A stretch of DNA of 64,000 nt from Paenibacillus sp. MAHUQ-63 (GTDB taxonomy: Bacteria > Bacillota > Bacilli > Paenibacillales > NBRC-103111). The stretch covers positions 558,001-622,000 of the forward strand of contig NZ_JARADB010000002.1 of the NCBI RefSeq assembly GCF_028765165.1. Direction: 5' to 3'. The stretch's first letter is position 1, and every line of letters starts with the position of its first letter. The notes beneath the pieces are model-generated. The model was not told the origin of the DNA, ran no database searches, and saw nothing but the letters and a program-made list of their open reading frames with translations. Positions 34,359 through 43,093 of this stretch are shown here, piece after piece. Both the position numbers and the translations under genes were made by a program.

Positions 34359-35369
34359 ATGTCCATTGGTCAGCTTTATAAGCACAGAACTTTAGGGTTA
34401 TCCGACGAAGTTGTCATTCGTATGTATAGAATCATGTGTCTTGCAGCGAAATATGATGAACGGGCTTTCATGCTGCAGCGTGCGGGCAAAATTCCGTTTC
34501 ACGTTTCCGGGATGGGCCAATATGCCGGTCAGGTCGGCATGGCTTTCGCCATGGAACCGAAGAAGGATTATTTTCTGCCTTATTACCGCGACTATGCGTT
34601 CGTTCTTGCGGTCGGCATGACCGTGAAGGATCTGATGCTCGCCGTTTTCTGCAAAGCGGAGGACGTTAACAGCGGCGGCAGACAGATGGCCGGCCACTTC
34701 GGCGATAAGAAGAATCATATCGTCACAGGGTCTTCACCTGTTACGACGCAAGTGCCGCATGCGGCGGGAATTGCGCTGGCCGCCAAGATGAAGAAACAGG
34801 ACATCGTGACGTATGTGTCCTTCGGCGAAGGCTCCAGCAATCAGGGGGATTTCCATGAGGGCTGCAACTTCGCGGGCGTACATAAATTACCTGTCATTTT
34901 CGTTTGTGAGAACAATCAATACGCCATTTCCGTTCCGCTGCACAAGCAGGTTGCCGGCAAAATTTCGGACCGCGCATTGGGCTACGGCTTCCCAGGCATT
35001 CAAGTCGACGGCAGCGATGCGCTTGAGATGTACCGGGTGACGAAGGAAGCCAGAGACAGAGCACTTCGCGGCGAGGGGCCGACGCTGATCGAGATGATGT
35101 CCTATCGTCTCATGCCGCACTCCACTTCCGATGACGACATGCTGTACCGGACGCGCGAGGAAGTGGAAGAGAACCGTCAGAAGGACGGTATTGTGAAGTT
35201 CAAAGAATATTTGATGGAATGCGGCTTGTGGAGCGAGGAGCAGGACGCTCAACTGCTGGATGAACTGAAGCAAGAGATTAATGAAGCTACCAAATATGCG
35301 GATGCGGCGCCATATCCGAAGCCGGAAGATACGCTTCGTCACGTATACGCAGAAGGAGTTGACCAATAA
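34359..35369 (+). CDS. bkdAA: Branched-chain 2-oxoacid dehydrogenase E1 alpha subunit
   Basis: Thiamine-diphosphate-dependent decarboxylase subunit acting on 2-oxoisovalerate and related acids, which feeds branched fatty acid primers. 336 residues; the TPP region is FGEGSSNQGDFHEG and continues to NN in VCENNQYAIS. The phosphorylation-loop-like region RLMPHSTSDDD is conserved. The ATG at 34359 follows AAGGAGG by 9 bases; a TTG upstream at 34341 is inside that leader. Confidence 0.94.
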   Translation: MSIGQLYKHRTLGLSDEVVIRMYRIMCLAAKYDERAFMLQRAGKIPFHVSGMGQYAGQVGMAFAMEPKKDYFLPYYRDYAFVLAVGMTVKDLMLAVFCKAEDVNSGGRQMAGHFGDKKNHIVTGSSPVTTQVPHAAGIALAAKMKKQDIVTYVSFGEGSSNQGDFHEGCNFAGVHKLPVIFVCENNQYAISVPLHKQVAGKISDRALGYGFPGIQVDGSDALEMYRVTKEARDRALRGEGPTLIEMMSYRLMPHSTSDDDMLYRTREEVEENRQKDGIVKFKEYLMECGLWSEEQDAQLLDELKQEINEATKYADAAPYPKPEDTLRHVYAEGVDQ

Positions 35370-35371
35370 TT

Positions 35372-36352
35372 ATGGCAGTCATTACTTATTTGGAAGCCAT
35401 CCGCTCTGCGATGCAGGAAGAAATGCAAGGCGATGACAACGTCTTCGTCCTCGGCGAGGATGTCGGCAAAGGTGGCGTCTTGAACACCACCAAGGGCCTC
35501 CGCGATCTCTTCGGAGAGGATCGCGTATTGGATACGCCGCTCGCGGAGTCCGCGATTGTCGGCGTCGCGATCGGCGCGGCGATGTACGGCATGAAGCCGG
35601 TCGCCGAAATTCAGTTCGCCGATTTCATCTTCCCGGCAACGAACCAAATCTTAAGCGAAGCGGCCAAGATCCGCTATCGTTCCAATAACGACTGGAGCTG
35701 CCCGATCGTCATCCGCGCACCTTATGGGGCGACCGGCGCAGGCGCCTTGTACCATTCCCAGTGTCCGGAATCGGTGTTCTTCGGCACGCCGGGTCTCAAA
35801 ATCGTGGCGCCTTCCAATCCTTACGATGCGAAGGGGCTGCTCAAAGCGGCCATCCGCGATGCGGATCCCGTGCTGTTCTTCGAGCACAAGAAGGCTTATC
35901 TTGCGCTGTCCGCGGATGTCCCGGAAGAGGATTACATCGTGCCGATCGGCAAAGCCGATGTGAAGCGTCAAGGCACGGACATTACGGTCATCGCCTACGG
36001 CATGGTCGTCAACTTCGCGCTGCAAGCCGCTGAAGAGCTAGCGAAGGAAGGCATTTCGGCTCACGTGCTCGATCTGCGTTCCCTGCAGCCGCTGGACAAA
36101 GAAGCGATTCTCGAAGCGGCGAAGAAAACGGGCAAAGTGCTTATCGCCCATGAAGATAACAAAACGGGCGGCGTCGGCGCTGAAGTGTCCGCCATCATCG
36201 CGGAAGAACTGCTGTTCGAACTGGATGCGCCAATCGCCCGATTATGCGGACCGGACGCACCGGCCGTGGGCAGTAACCCTCCGATGGAGAAGTTCTTCCT
36301 GCTCAATAGCGACAAGCTGAAGGAAGCTATGCGCCAGCTTGCTATGTTTTAA
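35372..36352 (+). CDS. bkdAB: Branched-chain 2-oxoacid dehydrogenase E1 beta subunit
   Basis: 326-residue partner of BkdAA with a transketolase-type pyrimidine-binding domain (VFVLGEDVGKGGVLNTTKGL, and EIQFADFIFPATNQI) and a C-terminal domain for E2 binding. It starts 2 bases after the E1 alpha stop, behind AGGAG, so expression is coupled. Confidence 0.95.
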   Translation: MAVITYLEAIRSAMQEEMQGDDNVFVLGEDVGKGGVLNTTKGLRDLFGEDRVLDTPLAESAIVGVAIGAAMYGMKPVAEIQFADFIFPATNQILSEAAKIRYRSNNDWSCPIVIRAPYGATGAGALYHSQCPESVFFGTPGLKIVAPSNPYDAKGLLKAAIRDADPVLFFEHKKAYLALSADVPEEDYIVPIGKADVKRQGTDITVIAYGMVVNFALQAAEELAKEGISAHVLDLRSLQPLDKEAILEAAKKTGKVLIAHEDNKTGGVGAEVSAIIAEELLFELDAPIARLCGPDAPAVGSNPPMEKFFLLNSDKLKEAMRQLAMF

Positions 36353-36421
36353 CAGTCCATCATTCCTTTGGTCTAATTTCATGCCATTGATCATTTCCTG
36401 AACTTAGGAGGTATACTACCC

Positions 36422-37807
36422 ATGAATCAAGCGAACGGTCGGTTAACCGAAGTGACAGTTCCGCATTTGGCGGAGAGTCTCGTCTCGGCTACAGTCGGCA
36501 AATGGCTTAAGAAGCCGGGCGATTATATTGAACAATACGATGTGTTGTGTGAACTCTTCACAGAGAAAGTAAATACGGAGATGCCTTCCCCCATTGAAGG
36601 CAGATTGGTGAAAATCATTGTCGGCGACGGGGAAACGGCAGCTGTCGGTGAAGCGATTTGCTTGATCGAGGAGTCGGCGGGCAGCGCCGGCGCTTCCACG
36701 CATCAAGCGGTTGAAGCCGAGAGCTATGCGGAAGGTGCTGCGGCGGAGAGCGTGGATCAGAGCATGCGCGGACGCTATTCGCCTGCCGTCCAACGGCTTG
36801 CCCAGGAGAATCAGGTCGACTTGACGCGCGTCGCCGGCACCGGACTTGGCGGAAGAATTACGCGCAAGGACGTTGAGCAGTACATCGCGGGCGGCGGCAG
36901 AACGTCTGCGCCGACGCAAGCTGCTCCGGCTCCGGCAGCACCAGCTGTACCGGCAGCTGAACAAAGGCAGCCGGCTGCTATGCAAGCCGGGTCCGCTCCC
37001 ATCGCTGACGTTCAGCCGGCTAATCTGCCGGTTCGCAGCTCCGGCATTCATCTGTCGGCCAACCCGCAGACACCGCTGATCGAAGCGGAGGGTTACTCGA
37101 TGGATGCACGCAACGAGCATTTCATTGACGTGACGCCAATCCGTAACGCCATTGCGTCGAAAATGCGCCAAAGCGTGACGGAAATTCCGCACGCTTGGAC
37201 AATGATTGAAGTCGACGTCACGAATCTCGTCGTGCTGCGGAATAAAGTGAAAGACGAGTTCATGCGCCGCGAAGGCATTAACTTGACGTACTTGGCGTTC
37301 ATGCTGAAAGCTGTCGTCAACGCGATCAAGGATTACCCGATCATCAACTCCGTCTGGGCTGTCGACAAAATTATCGTGAAGCGCGATATCAACATTTCGT
37401 TGTCCGTAGGTACGGAAGATTCGGTGCTGACACCGGTTATCAAGAAAGCGGATCAGAAAAATATCGCCGGCCTGGCAAGAGAAATCGACGAACTGACGAA
37501 GAAGACGCGCGCCGGGAAACTATCTTTGAACGATATGGTCGGCGGCACCTTCACGGTAAATAATACAGGCTCCTTCGGTTCGATTCTGTCTTATCCGATC
37601 ATTAACTACCCGCAAGCAGCCATTGTGACCTTCGAATCGATTGTGAAGAAGCCTGTCGTTATTCAAGATATGATTGCTGTACGTTCCATGGTGAACCTGT
37701 GCCTGTCGCTTGATCACCGGATTCTCGACGGCGTCATCTGCGGCAGATTCCTGCAGAGGGTCAAAGAAAACTTGGAAAGCTACAACGCGGATACAAAAAT
37801 TTATTAA
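36422..37807 (+). CDS. bkdB: Branched-chain 2-oxoacid dehydrogenase E2 (dihydrolipoyl acyltransferase)
   Basis: 461 residues. An N-terminal lipoyl domain has the lipoyl Lys in FTEKVNTEMPSP near residue 45. A peripheral subunit-binding domain follows (SPAVQRLAQENQVDLTRVAGTGLGGRITRKDV, about residues 120-150). Then comes a Pro/Ala-rich linker and the catalytic domain ending in the active-site stretch LSLDHRILDGVICGRF. The ribosome binding site is AGGAGG. It is the last gene of the bkd operon. Confidence 0.95.
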   Translation: MNQANGRLTEVTVPHLAESLVSATVGKWLKKPGDYIEQYDVLCELFTEKVNTEMPSPIEGRLVKIIVGDGETAAVGEAICLIEESAGSAGASTHQAVEAESYAEGAAAESVDQSMRGRYSPAVQRLAQENQVDLTRVAGTGLGGRITRKDVEQYIAGGGRTSAPTQAAPAPAAPAVPAAEQRQPAAMQAGSAPIADVQPANLPVRSSGIHLSANPQTPLIEAEGYSMDARNEHFIDVTPIRNAIASKMRQSVTEIPHAWTMIEVDVTNLVVLRNKVKDEFMRREGINLTYLAFMLKAVVNAIKDYPIINSVWAVDKIIVKRDINISLSVGTEDSVLTPVIKKADQKNIAGLAREIDELTKKTRAGKLSLNDMVGGTFTVNNTGSFGSILSYPIINYPQAAIVTFESIVKKPVVIQDMIAVRSMVNLCLSLDHRILDGVICGRFLQRVKENLESYNADTKIY

Positions 37808-37808
37808 T

Positions 37809-37913
37809 TTACGAATCAAAAAATAACCCGGCTGTAAACAATACGCTTGAAAGCAGCATGGTGATCAGCATAACGTAAATGACGACTTTGAACCAACGTC
37901 TATTTTGCAGCAT
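37809..37913 (-). CDS. prli42: Stressosome-associated miniprotein Prli42
   Basis: A 34-residue protein (MLQNRRWFKVVIYVMLITML, then a continuing hydrophobic helix ending FFDS). The short basic head followed by VVIYVMLITMLLSSVLF is characteristic of Prli42, which in Listeria tethers the stressosome to the membrane. AAGGAG lies 9 bases before the ATG. Its stop lies 1 base from the bkdB stop on the other strand. No stressosome genes are in the window. Confidence 0.85.
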   Translation of the reverse strand: MLQNRRWFKVVIYVMLITMLLSSVLFTAGLFFDS

Positions 37914-37985
37914 GTGAAGTCACTCCTTATCGTGAAAGCTTGTACTGTTTTATTGTAACCCATAGTGAGCATCGGAGGAAAGTAC

Positions 37986-39116
37986 ATGATTCAGCAGAAC
38001 CGTTTAGTGGAAGAATTCATCTCGCTTGTGAAGGTAGATAGCGAAACTCGCAATGAGCAGCAAATTTGCGCCGTCTTGAAGGACAAATTCGGCTCCTTGG
38101 GCTTATCGGTTTTCGAGGATGATTCGAAGGAAAGAAGCGGCCACGGAGCGGGCAATTTGATCTGCACGCTGGAAGCGACGGACAGCAATGCCGCGATTCC
38201 GACGATTTTTTTTACATCCCACATGGATACGGTAGCACCGGGCCAAGGCATTAAGCCGCAAATCGGCGAAGACGGTTATATCCGCAGTGACGGCACGACG
38301 ATTCTAGGCAGCGACGACAAAGCGGGGATTGCCGCGATGCTCGAAGGCATTCGCGTGCTGAAGGAGCAACATATTCCGCACGGCCGCATTCAGTTCGTGA
38401 TCACGGCAGGCGAAGAGAACGGTTTGAAGGGTGCGCGTGCGATGAATCGCGAGCTGATGGAAGCGAAGTTCGGCTTCGCCCTTGATTCCAACGGTGCCAT
38501 CGGCGACATTGCTGTGGCTGCACCGGGCCGCGCGGAAATTGAAATCATTTTCGTCGGGAAATCGGCGCATGCCGGCGTCAACCCGGAAGATGGCATCTCT
38601 GCCATCCAGGTCGCTTCCAAAGCCGTTGCGCGCATGTCGCTCGGCCGCATTGACAGCGAAACGACTGCGAACATCGGCAGCTTCGCCGGTACGGGCCCGC
38701 TGAACGTCGTATGCGATCGCGTCGTCATGAATGCGGAAGCCCGCAGCATCGTACAGCATAAGCTGGAAGCGCAAATTGCCGCGATGAAAGAGGCTTGTGA
38801 AGCGGCGGCGGCGGAAGCCGGCACAACGTGCGAATTTAAAGCCGAGATCGCTTACGCGTCCTTCATGCACGACGATTCCGCACCGATCGTCCAGTTGACG
38901 GCCCGCGCGATGTCAACGCTCGGTTTGACGGCACGGACGTTCCATTCCGGCGGCGGCAGCGATGCGAACATTTTTAACGGCATGGGCATTCCGACGGTGA
39001 ATTTGGCTGTCGGCTACCATGAGATTCACACGACCAAAGAGCATATCGCCATCAGTGATATGGTCAAAACGGCGGAGCTGGTCGTAGCGCTTGTGAAGGA
39101 ATCTGCAAAGGTATAA
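37986..39116 (+). CDS. M20 family tripeptidase (PepT/YqjE-like)
   Basis: 376-residue zinc aminopeptidase. It has the metal motif FFTSHMDTVAPG (His and Asp near residues 79-81), the second metal motif GSDDKAGIAAMLE, the catalytic ITAGEENGLKG, and a dimerisation domain. The likely role is cleavage of small peptides. The ATG at 37986 follows GGAGG by 7 bases. It resembles B. subtilis YqjE. A hairpin follows the stop. Confidence 0.9.
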   Translation: MIQQNRLVEEFISLVKVDSETRNEQQICAVLKDKFGSLGLSVFEDDSKERSGHGAGNLICTLEATDSNAAIPTIFFTSHMDTVAPGQGIKPQIGEDGYIRSDGTTILGSDDKAGIAAMLEGIRVLKEQHIPHGRIQFVITAGEENGLKGARAMNRELMEAKFGFALDSNGAIGDIAVAAPGRAEIEIIFVGKSAHAGVNPEDGISAIQVASKAVARMSLGRIDSETTANIGSFAGTGPLNVVCDRVVMNAEARSIVQHKLEAQIAAMKEACEAAAAEAGTTCEFKAEIAYASFMHDDSAPIVQLTARAMSTLGLTARTFHSGGGSDANIFNGMGIPTVNLAVGYHEIHTTKEHIAISDMVKTAELVVALVKESAKV

Positions 39117-39123
39117 CGAGATG

Positions 39124-39171
39124 AACCGATTGGTCTATGCTGCGCACTGCAGCGGACTGGTCGGTTTTTTT
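39124..39171 (+). terminator. Terminator after the M20 peptidase gene
   Basis: AACCGATTGGTC (39124-39135) pairs imperfectly with GACTGGTCGGTT (about 39155-39166), followed by a T-run. Confidence 0.65.
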
Positions 39172-39235
39172 GCATGTAATGCGGCCGCTTGTCATAGGCT
39201 TCGTATGAGATTGCAATTAACGGGGGATACAGACC

Positions 39236-40354
39236 ATGCTCATGCGGGAGAAGGGAATCGTTACGGACATTGTAACGGAGAGAGAGGGACTGCAGATCGT
39301 AAGTGTCCTCATGCAGCGCAGCGGCGTGGAGCAGCAGGCGGTTCATTATACGGAAGGTTCACCTTTGCTGCGTGTCGGTGACACGGTCGAGTTAAATGTG
39401 ACGGCCGAGGAGCTGGGTTTAGGTTCGGGGGGCTATCATCTCGTGATGTCGGTCATGAATAACGCGGAACAGCTGCCTGCGGATAGCGCGTTGCCTGCTC
39501 GCGGACATATCGTGAAACTCAAATACACCCCGTTCCAGCGGAGTGTGCTCGCTGTCGAAGAGGCGTGCAGCCCGTATCATGCGATTTTTCAAAAAGAGGT
39601 GAGCCTGGAGAGCATGCCCGTCCTGCTGGGGGAACTGCACAGCATGCTGCCTGTGGCGATGTGCTGGCTGCGGTACCGCGAGCGGCAGGACAATCGCCAA
39701 GCGGCGCGTACGGCTTATGTGATGACGGACGGAGGCGCACTGCCTCTGGCTTGGAGCACACATGTGGCGCTGCTGGAACGTATGGGCTGGCTGGCGAGCA
39801 CGATTACATACGGCCAAGCGTACGGGGGAAAACTGGAAGCGGTTAACAAATTCAGTGCCTTAATTAGCGCGAAACACGTCGTCCATGCCGATCTCGCGCT
39901 CGTCACGATGGGTCCCGGCATCGTCGGTACAGGGACGCGCTACGGTTATTCCGGAATCGAAATCGGGGAACTCGTGAATGCCGTGCATGCGCTCGGGGGA
40001 ATTCCGATTGTTATTCCGCGTCTTTCCTTTGCCGACCGGCGTTCCCGTCATGTCGGACTCTCGCACCATACGCTGACTGCGCTGCAGCTCGCCGCTGCTT
40101 GTCCTGCCGCAGTGCCTCTGCCGCTGCTAGAAGGGGAGCAGGCTGACGTGATCGGCCGGCAAGCGCAACAACTGGAGCGTCATCTCGTCAAGATGATGCC
40201 TGCGGCTGCAGGCTCGGAGATAGCCGGTGCATTGAGCGATTATCCCCAGCCCATCACCTCGATGGGAAGGGGATTATTTGAGGACCCGGCGTATTTCCAA
40301 GGGATTTGCGCGGCTGTTGATTATGCGCTCCGGCTGCATAGTCCATCAGGGTAG
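39236..40354 (+). CDS. DUF3866 family protein
   Basis: 372 residues, recognised as DUF3866. It has the opening MREKGIVTDIVTEREGLQIV, a central part with VTMGPGIVGTGTRYGYSGIE, and a C-terminal part with RRSRHVGLSHHTLTAL. Function unknown; the family is widespread in Gram-positive bacteria. The start may be the ATG at 39236 or 39242. Its 3' end overlaps a minus-strand small gene by 101 bases. Confidence 0.85.
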   Translation: MLMREKGIVTDIVTEREGLQIVSVLMQRSGVEQQAVHYTEGSPLLRVGDTVELNVTAEELGLGSGGYHLVMSVMNNAEQLPADSALPARGHIVKLKYTPFQRSVLAVEEACSPYHAIFQKEVSLESMPVLLGELHSMLPVAMCWLRYRERQDNRQAARTAYVMTDGGALPLAWSTHVALLERMGWLASTITYGQAYGGKLEAVNKFSALISAKHVVHADLALVTMGPGIVGTGTRYGYSGIEIGELVNAVHALGGIPIVIPRLSFADRRSRHVGLSHHTLTALQLAAACPAAVPLPLLEGEQADVIGRQAQQLERHLVKMMPAAAGSEIAGALSDYPQPITSMGRGLFEDPAYFQGICAAVDYALRLHSPSG

Positions 40355-40454
40355 TGGTGTGTCCGCCCTGCTGCAGCATGAGCTGAAGCTGGCGTTTGAT
40401 TTCCCAAGCCTTGCCTACAAGGCGGATTTGTCGTTCGGTGACATAGCTTTTCAT
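40254..40454 (-). CDS. Hypothetical small basic protein overlapping DUF3866 gene
   Basis: 66 residues beginning MKSYVTERQIRLVGKAWEIK and ending PGPQIIPFPSR. I cannot name it, but the amphipathic helical head and the Pro-rich tail look protein-like. GAGGAATG lies 4-10 bases before the ATG at 40454. The frame overlaps the end of the convergent DUF3866 gene. It may be a lineage-specific protein. Confidence 0.6.
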   Translation of the reverse strand: MKSYVTERQIRLVGKAWEIKRQLQLMLQQGGHTTTLMDYAAGAHNQQPRKSLGNTPGPQIIPFPSR

Positions 40455-40483
40455 CGTCTCATTCCTCTTTCCCAATCAAAATT

Positions 40484-40492
40484 TGATATAAT
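40484..40492 (+). promoter_or_regulatory. Extended -10 promoter for nudF-endoQ
   Basis: TGATATAAT (extended -10) at 40484-40492; no good -35 is seen. It is 60 bases before nudF and divergent from the small minus-strand gene. Confidence 0.5.
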
Positions 40493-40551
40493 GATCGATA
40501 TGCGAAAGTAGGACAAGTTATTCCCCATTTTGAAAGGATGAAAACACGCGT

Positions 40552-41106
40552 ATGACAGCATATAAAAAATTTGAAGAAATCACGATTGAAACTCAACCCA
40601 TCTTCAAGGGACGAATCATCTCCCTGCAAGTGGACACGGTCAAACTGCCGAATGGCGAAACGGCTACAAGAGAAATCGTCAAGCATCCGGGGGCGGTAGC
40701 CGTTATTCCGCTGCTGGGGGATACGATGATCGTCGTGGAACAATACCGCAAGCCGCTCGAGAAGAGCCAGGTCGAAATTCCTGCCGGCAAGCTGGATGCA
40801 GGCGAGGAGCCGCTGAAGGCGGCCCTCCGCGAGCTGGAGGAGGAGACCGGCTACCGGACGGACAATATCAAGCTGGTCAGCTCGTTCTATACGTCTCCCG
40901 GTTTTGCCGATGAAATCATTCATATGTATATCGCCGAGGATTTGGTGAAAGGCAGCGCGAATCCCGATGAAGATGAGTTCCTGGAATGCGAAGCGATTAC
41001 GCTGGAGCAAGCTCAGCAGTATATAAGAGACGGGCGCATCAGCGACGCCAAGACGATCATGGCCGTATACGCGTGGCAGTTGTACCGGTTAACGGGGCAA
41101 ATCTAA
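40552..41106 (+). CDS. nudF: ADP-ribose pyrophosphatase (Nudix)
   Basis: 184-residue Nudix hydrolase that splits ADP-ribose to AMP and ribose 5-phosphate. The Nudix box runs GKLDAGEEPLKAALREL followed by EEETGY, near residues 82-104. Length and context (before spoIIM and fur, as in B. subtilis) support NudF. Its stop overlaps the start of the endoQ-like gene (TAATG), so translation is coupled. Confidence 0.94.
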   Translation: MTAYKKFEEITIETQPIFKGRIISLQVDTVKLPNGETATREIVKHPGAVAVIPLLGDTMIVVEQYRKPLEKSQVEIPAGKLDAGEEPLKAALRELEEETGYRTDNIKLVSSFYTSPGFADEIIHMYIAEDLVKGSANPDEDEFLECEAITLEQAQQYIRDGRISDAKTIMAVYAWQLYRLTGQI

Positions 41107-42284
41107 TGAATGCTTATTATGTAGATCTGCATATTCATATCGGGCGTACCGACAAGGGGAAGGCTGTGAAAATTTCCGCAGCCAATAATTTGACGTTTTT
41201 CAATATTGCCCATGAAGCGGCTGTCCGCAAAGGAATGGAGATCATCGGCATTATCGACTGCCAGTCTCCTGCGGTGCAGGACGATATTAAGACGTATCTT
41301 GACAGCGGGGAGATGACGGAGCAGGAAGGCGGCGGGATCCGCTACCGGGATACGACGATAATGCTGGGGAGCGAAATCGAGGTGCGGGATCCGGGCATGG
41401 GGGCGGCGCATTTGCTCGCATACCTGCCTGATCTCACTACGATGCAGGACTTTACACAGTGGATGAAGCGGCATATGAAAAATGTGGAGCTAAGCTCACA
41501 GCGCATTTACGTGCCTGCGCGGGTGCTTCAGGAGGAGGTGCTCGGCAGAGGCGGGATTCTCATTCCGGCGCATATCTTTACACCTCACAAGAGCGTTTAT
41601 GGCAGCGCCACGACCCGGATGGAACATTTGCTCGATCTGCAAGGCGTCGCTGCCGTAGAGCTGGGCTTGAGCTCGGATTCCGAGATGGCGGGATGCATTT
41701 CGGAGCTTGATCCTTTCACATTCGTCACGAACTCCGACGCCCACTCATTGGGCAAGATAGGACGCGAATACAATAAAATGCTGCTCGAGGCCCCTACTTA
41801 CGAGGAGCTTGTCAAGGCGCTCTTGCGTCAGGAAGGCCGGGGGGTCGCTGCGAACTACGGATTGAATCCCCGTCTCGGCAAGTATCACCGCACGTATTGC
41901 TCCCTCTGTGAAGCCGTGCTGGACGAGCAGAACGGCACCGTAGAGCGCTGCGGAGATTGCGGCAGCAACAAAATCGTCAGAGGCGTGATGGACCGGATTC
42001 TGTCATTGGCCGACCGGGAAGAGCCGTATTTGCCGCCTTACCGGCCGCCTTACCATTTTCAAGTGCCCATGGAATTCATTCCGGGTCTTGGCCCCAAGAA
42101 GCTCAATCAGCTGCTGCAGCGGTTCGGGACGGAGATGGATGTGCTGCACCGCGCGACGCTGGAGGAGCTGGAGCAAGTCGTCGGTGAAGAGATAGCAGGC
42201 TATCTTACCCAGGCGCGAGAAGGCACGCTATCGCTGGAAGTTGGAGGCGGCGGCAAATACGGCAAAGTGAAAAATCGTTCATAG
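41106..42284 (+). CDS. Endonuclease Q-like protein (PHP domain, YqxK-like)
   Basis: 392 residues of the TIGR00375 family. A PHP metal-dependent domain starts YYVDLHIHIGRTDKGKAVKI and includes MEIIGIIDCQ and NSDAHSLGKIGRE. A zinc-ribbon region follows (CSLCEAVLDEQNG, then CGDCGSNK), and a C-terminal helix-hairpin-helix part begins FIPGLGPKKLNQLLQRFG. EndoQ enzymes cut DNA 5' of deaminated or abasic sites; one Bacillus homologue has that activity. The ATG overlaps the nudF stop. Confidence 0.88.
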   Translation: MNAYYVDLHIHIGRTDKGKAVKISAANNLTFFNIAHEAAVRKGMEIIGIIDCQSPAVQDDIKTYLDSGEMTEQEGGGIRYRDTTIMLGSEIEVRDPGMGAAHLLAYLPDLTTMQDFTQWMKRHMKNVELSSQRIYVPARVLQEEVLGRGGILIPAHIFTPHKSVYGSATTRMEHLLDLQGVAAVELGLSSDSEMAGCISELDPFTFVTNSDAHSLGKIGREYNKMLLEAPTYEELVKALLRQEGRGVAANYGLNPRLGKYHRTYCSLCEAVLDEQNGTVERCGDCGSNKIVRGVMDRILSLADREEPYLPPYRPPYHFQVPMEFIPGLGPKKLNQLLQRFGTEMDVLHRATLEELEQVVGEEIAGYLTQAREGTLSLEVGGGGKYGKVKNRS

Positions 42285-42346
42285 ATTCCTATTTTCGCTC
42301 ATAAGCTTATCTTTGTAGAGGTTGTACACAGGAAGGAGCTGCGAGA

Positions 42347-42988
42347 GTGAATAGGAACCAGTCGATGAAACAATATATGAAGGACAATTTGCCGCTATTT
42401 ATATTCGTCTCCGTGCTTTTCATCATTGGCGTTGTGTTCGGCGCCGTGATGGTGAACGCTCTTTCTTTGGAACAAAAGCAAGAAATGACGCGACACTTGG
42501 GCAGCTTCTTTCAAGAGATCAACGATGGTGCGGAGTTTGACAGCAGACAATCGTTCGTTCAATCCTTCGGCATGCATATGAAGTGGATTCTGCTTATCTG
42601 GCTGTTCGGACTGTCGGTCATCGGTCTGCCGCTCATTCTCGTGCTCGATTTCCTGAAAGGTGTGCTGATCGGCTTCACGGTCGGTTATCTGGTCGGCCAA
42701 ATGTCCTGGAAAGGGATGCTGTTCGCGCTCGTTTCCGTCGCTCCGCAAAATTTGATCGTCATTCCGGCCATTCTGTTCTGCTCGGTGGCAGCGATGTCGT
42801 TCTCCATCTATATGATCAAGAATCGCTTCATGAGCCGTAACGGCAATATGTACCAACCCTTCATGCGGTACACGTCGCTCACGCTGTTAATGGGCATGCT
42901 GATGCTCGGAGCCGCGCTGTGGGAGGGTTATATGTCCCAACTGATGATGAAATGGGTCACGCCGATGCTGGCTCCGCTCTATGGTTGA
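42347..42988 (+). CDS. spoIIM: Stage II sporulation protein M
   Basis: 213-residue membrane protein with about five helices, part of the SpoIIDMP engulfment machinery that remodels septal peptidoglycan. It starts MNRNQSMKQYMKDNLPLFIF and has the family segment VLDFLKGVLIGFTVGYLVGQ. The GTG start follows GGAAGGAG. It lies between endoQ and fur, as in Bacillus. Confidence 0.95.
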   Translation: MNRNQSMKQYMKDNLPLFIFVSVLFIIGVVFGAVMVNALSLEQKQEMTRHLGSFFQEINDGAEFDSRQSFVQSFGMHMKWILLIWLFGLSVIGLPLILVLDFLKGVLIGFTVGYLVGQMSWKGMLFALVSVAPQNLIVIPAILFCSVAAMSFSIYMIKNRFMSRNGNMYQPFMRYTSLTLLMGMLMLGAALWEGYMSQLMMKWVTPMLAPLYG

Positions 42989-43009
42989 GTTGTATAGCAG
43001 GTTTTCTGT

Positions 43010-43039
43010 TTGACTTTGTCCGCAAGCTCCCCCTATAAT
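43010..43039 (+). promoter_or_regulatory. SigA promoter of fur
   Basis: TTGACT (43010-43015), 18 bases, TATAAT (43034-43039), 55 bases before the fur start. Confidence 0.75.
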
Positions 43040-43093
43040 GAAAAGAGTGGCTAAAATTGGGCTTGGATGCCCACCTTTCTGAGGGGGAGGCAT

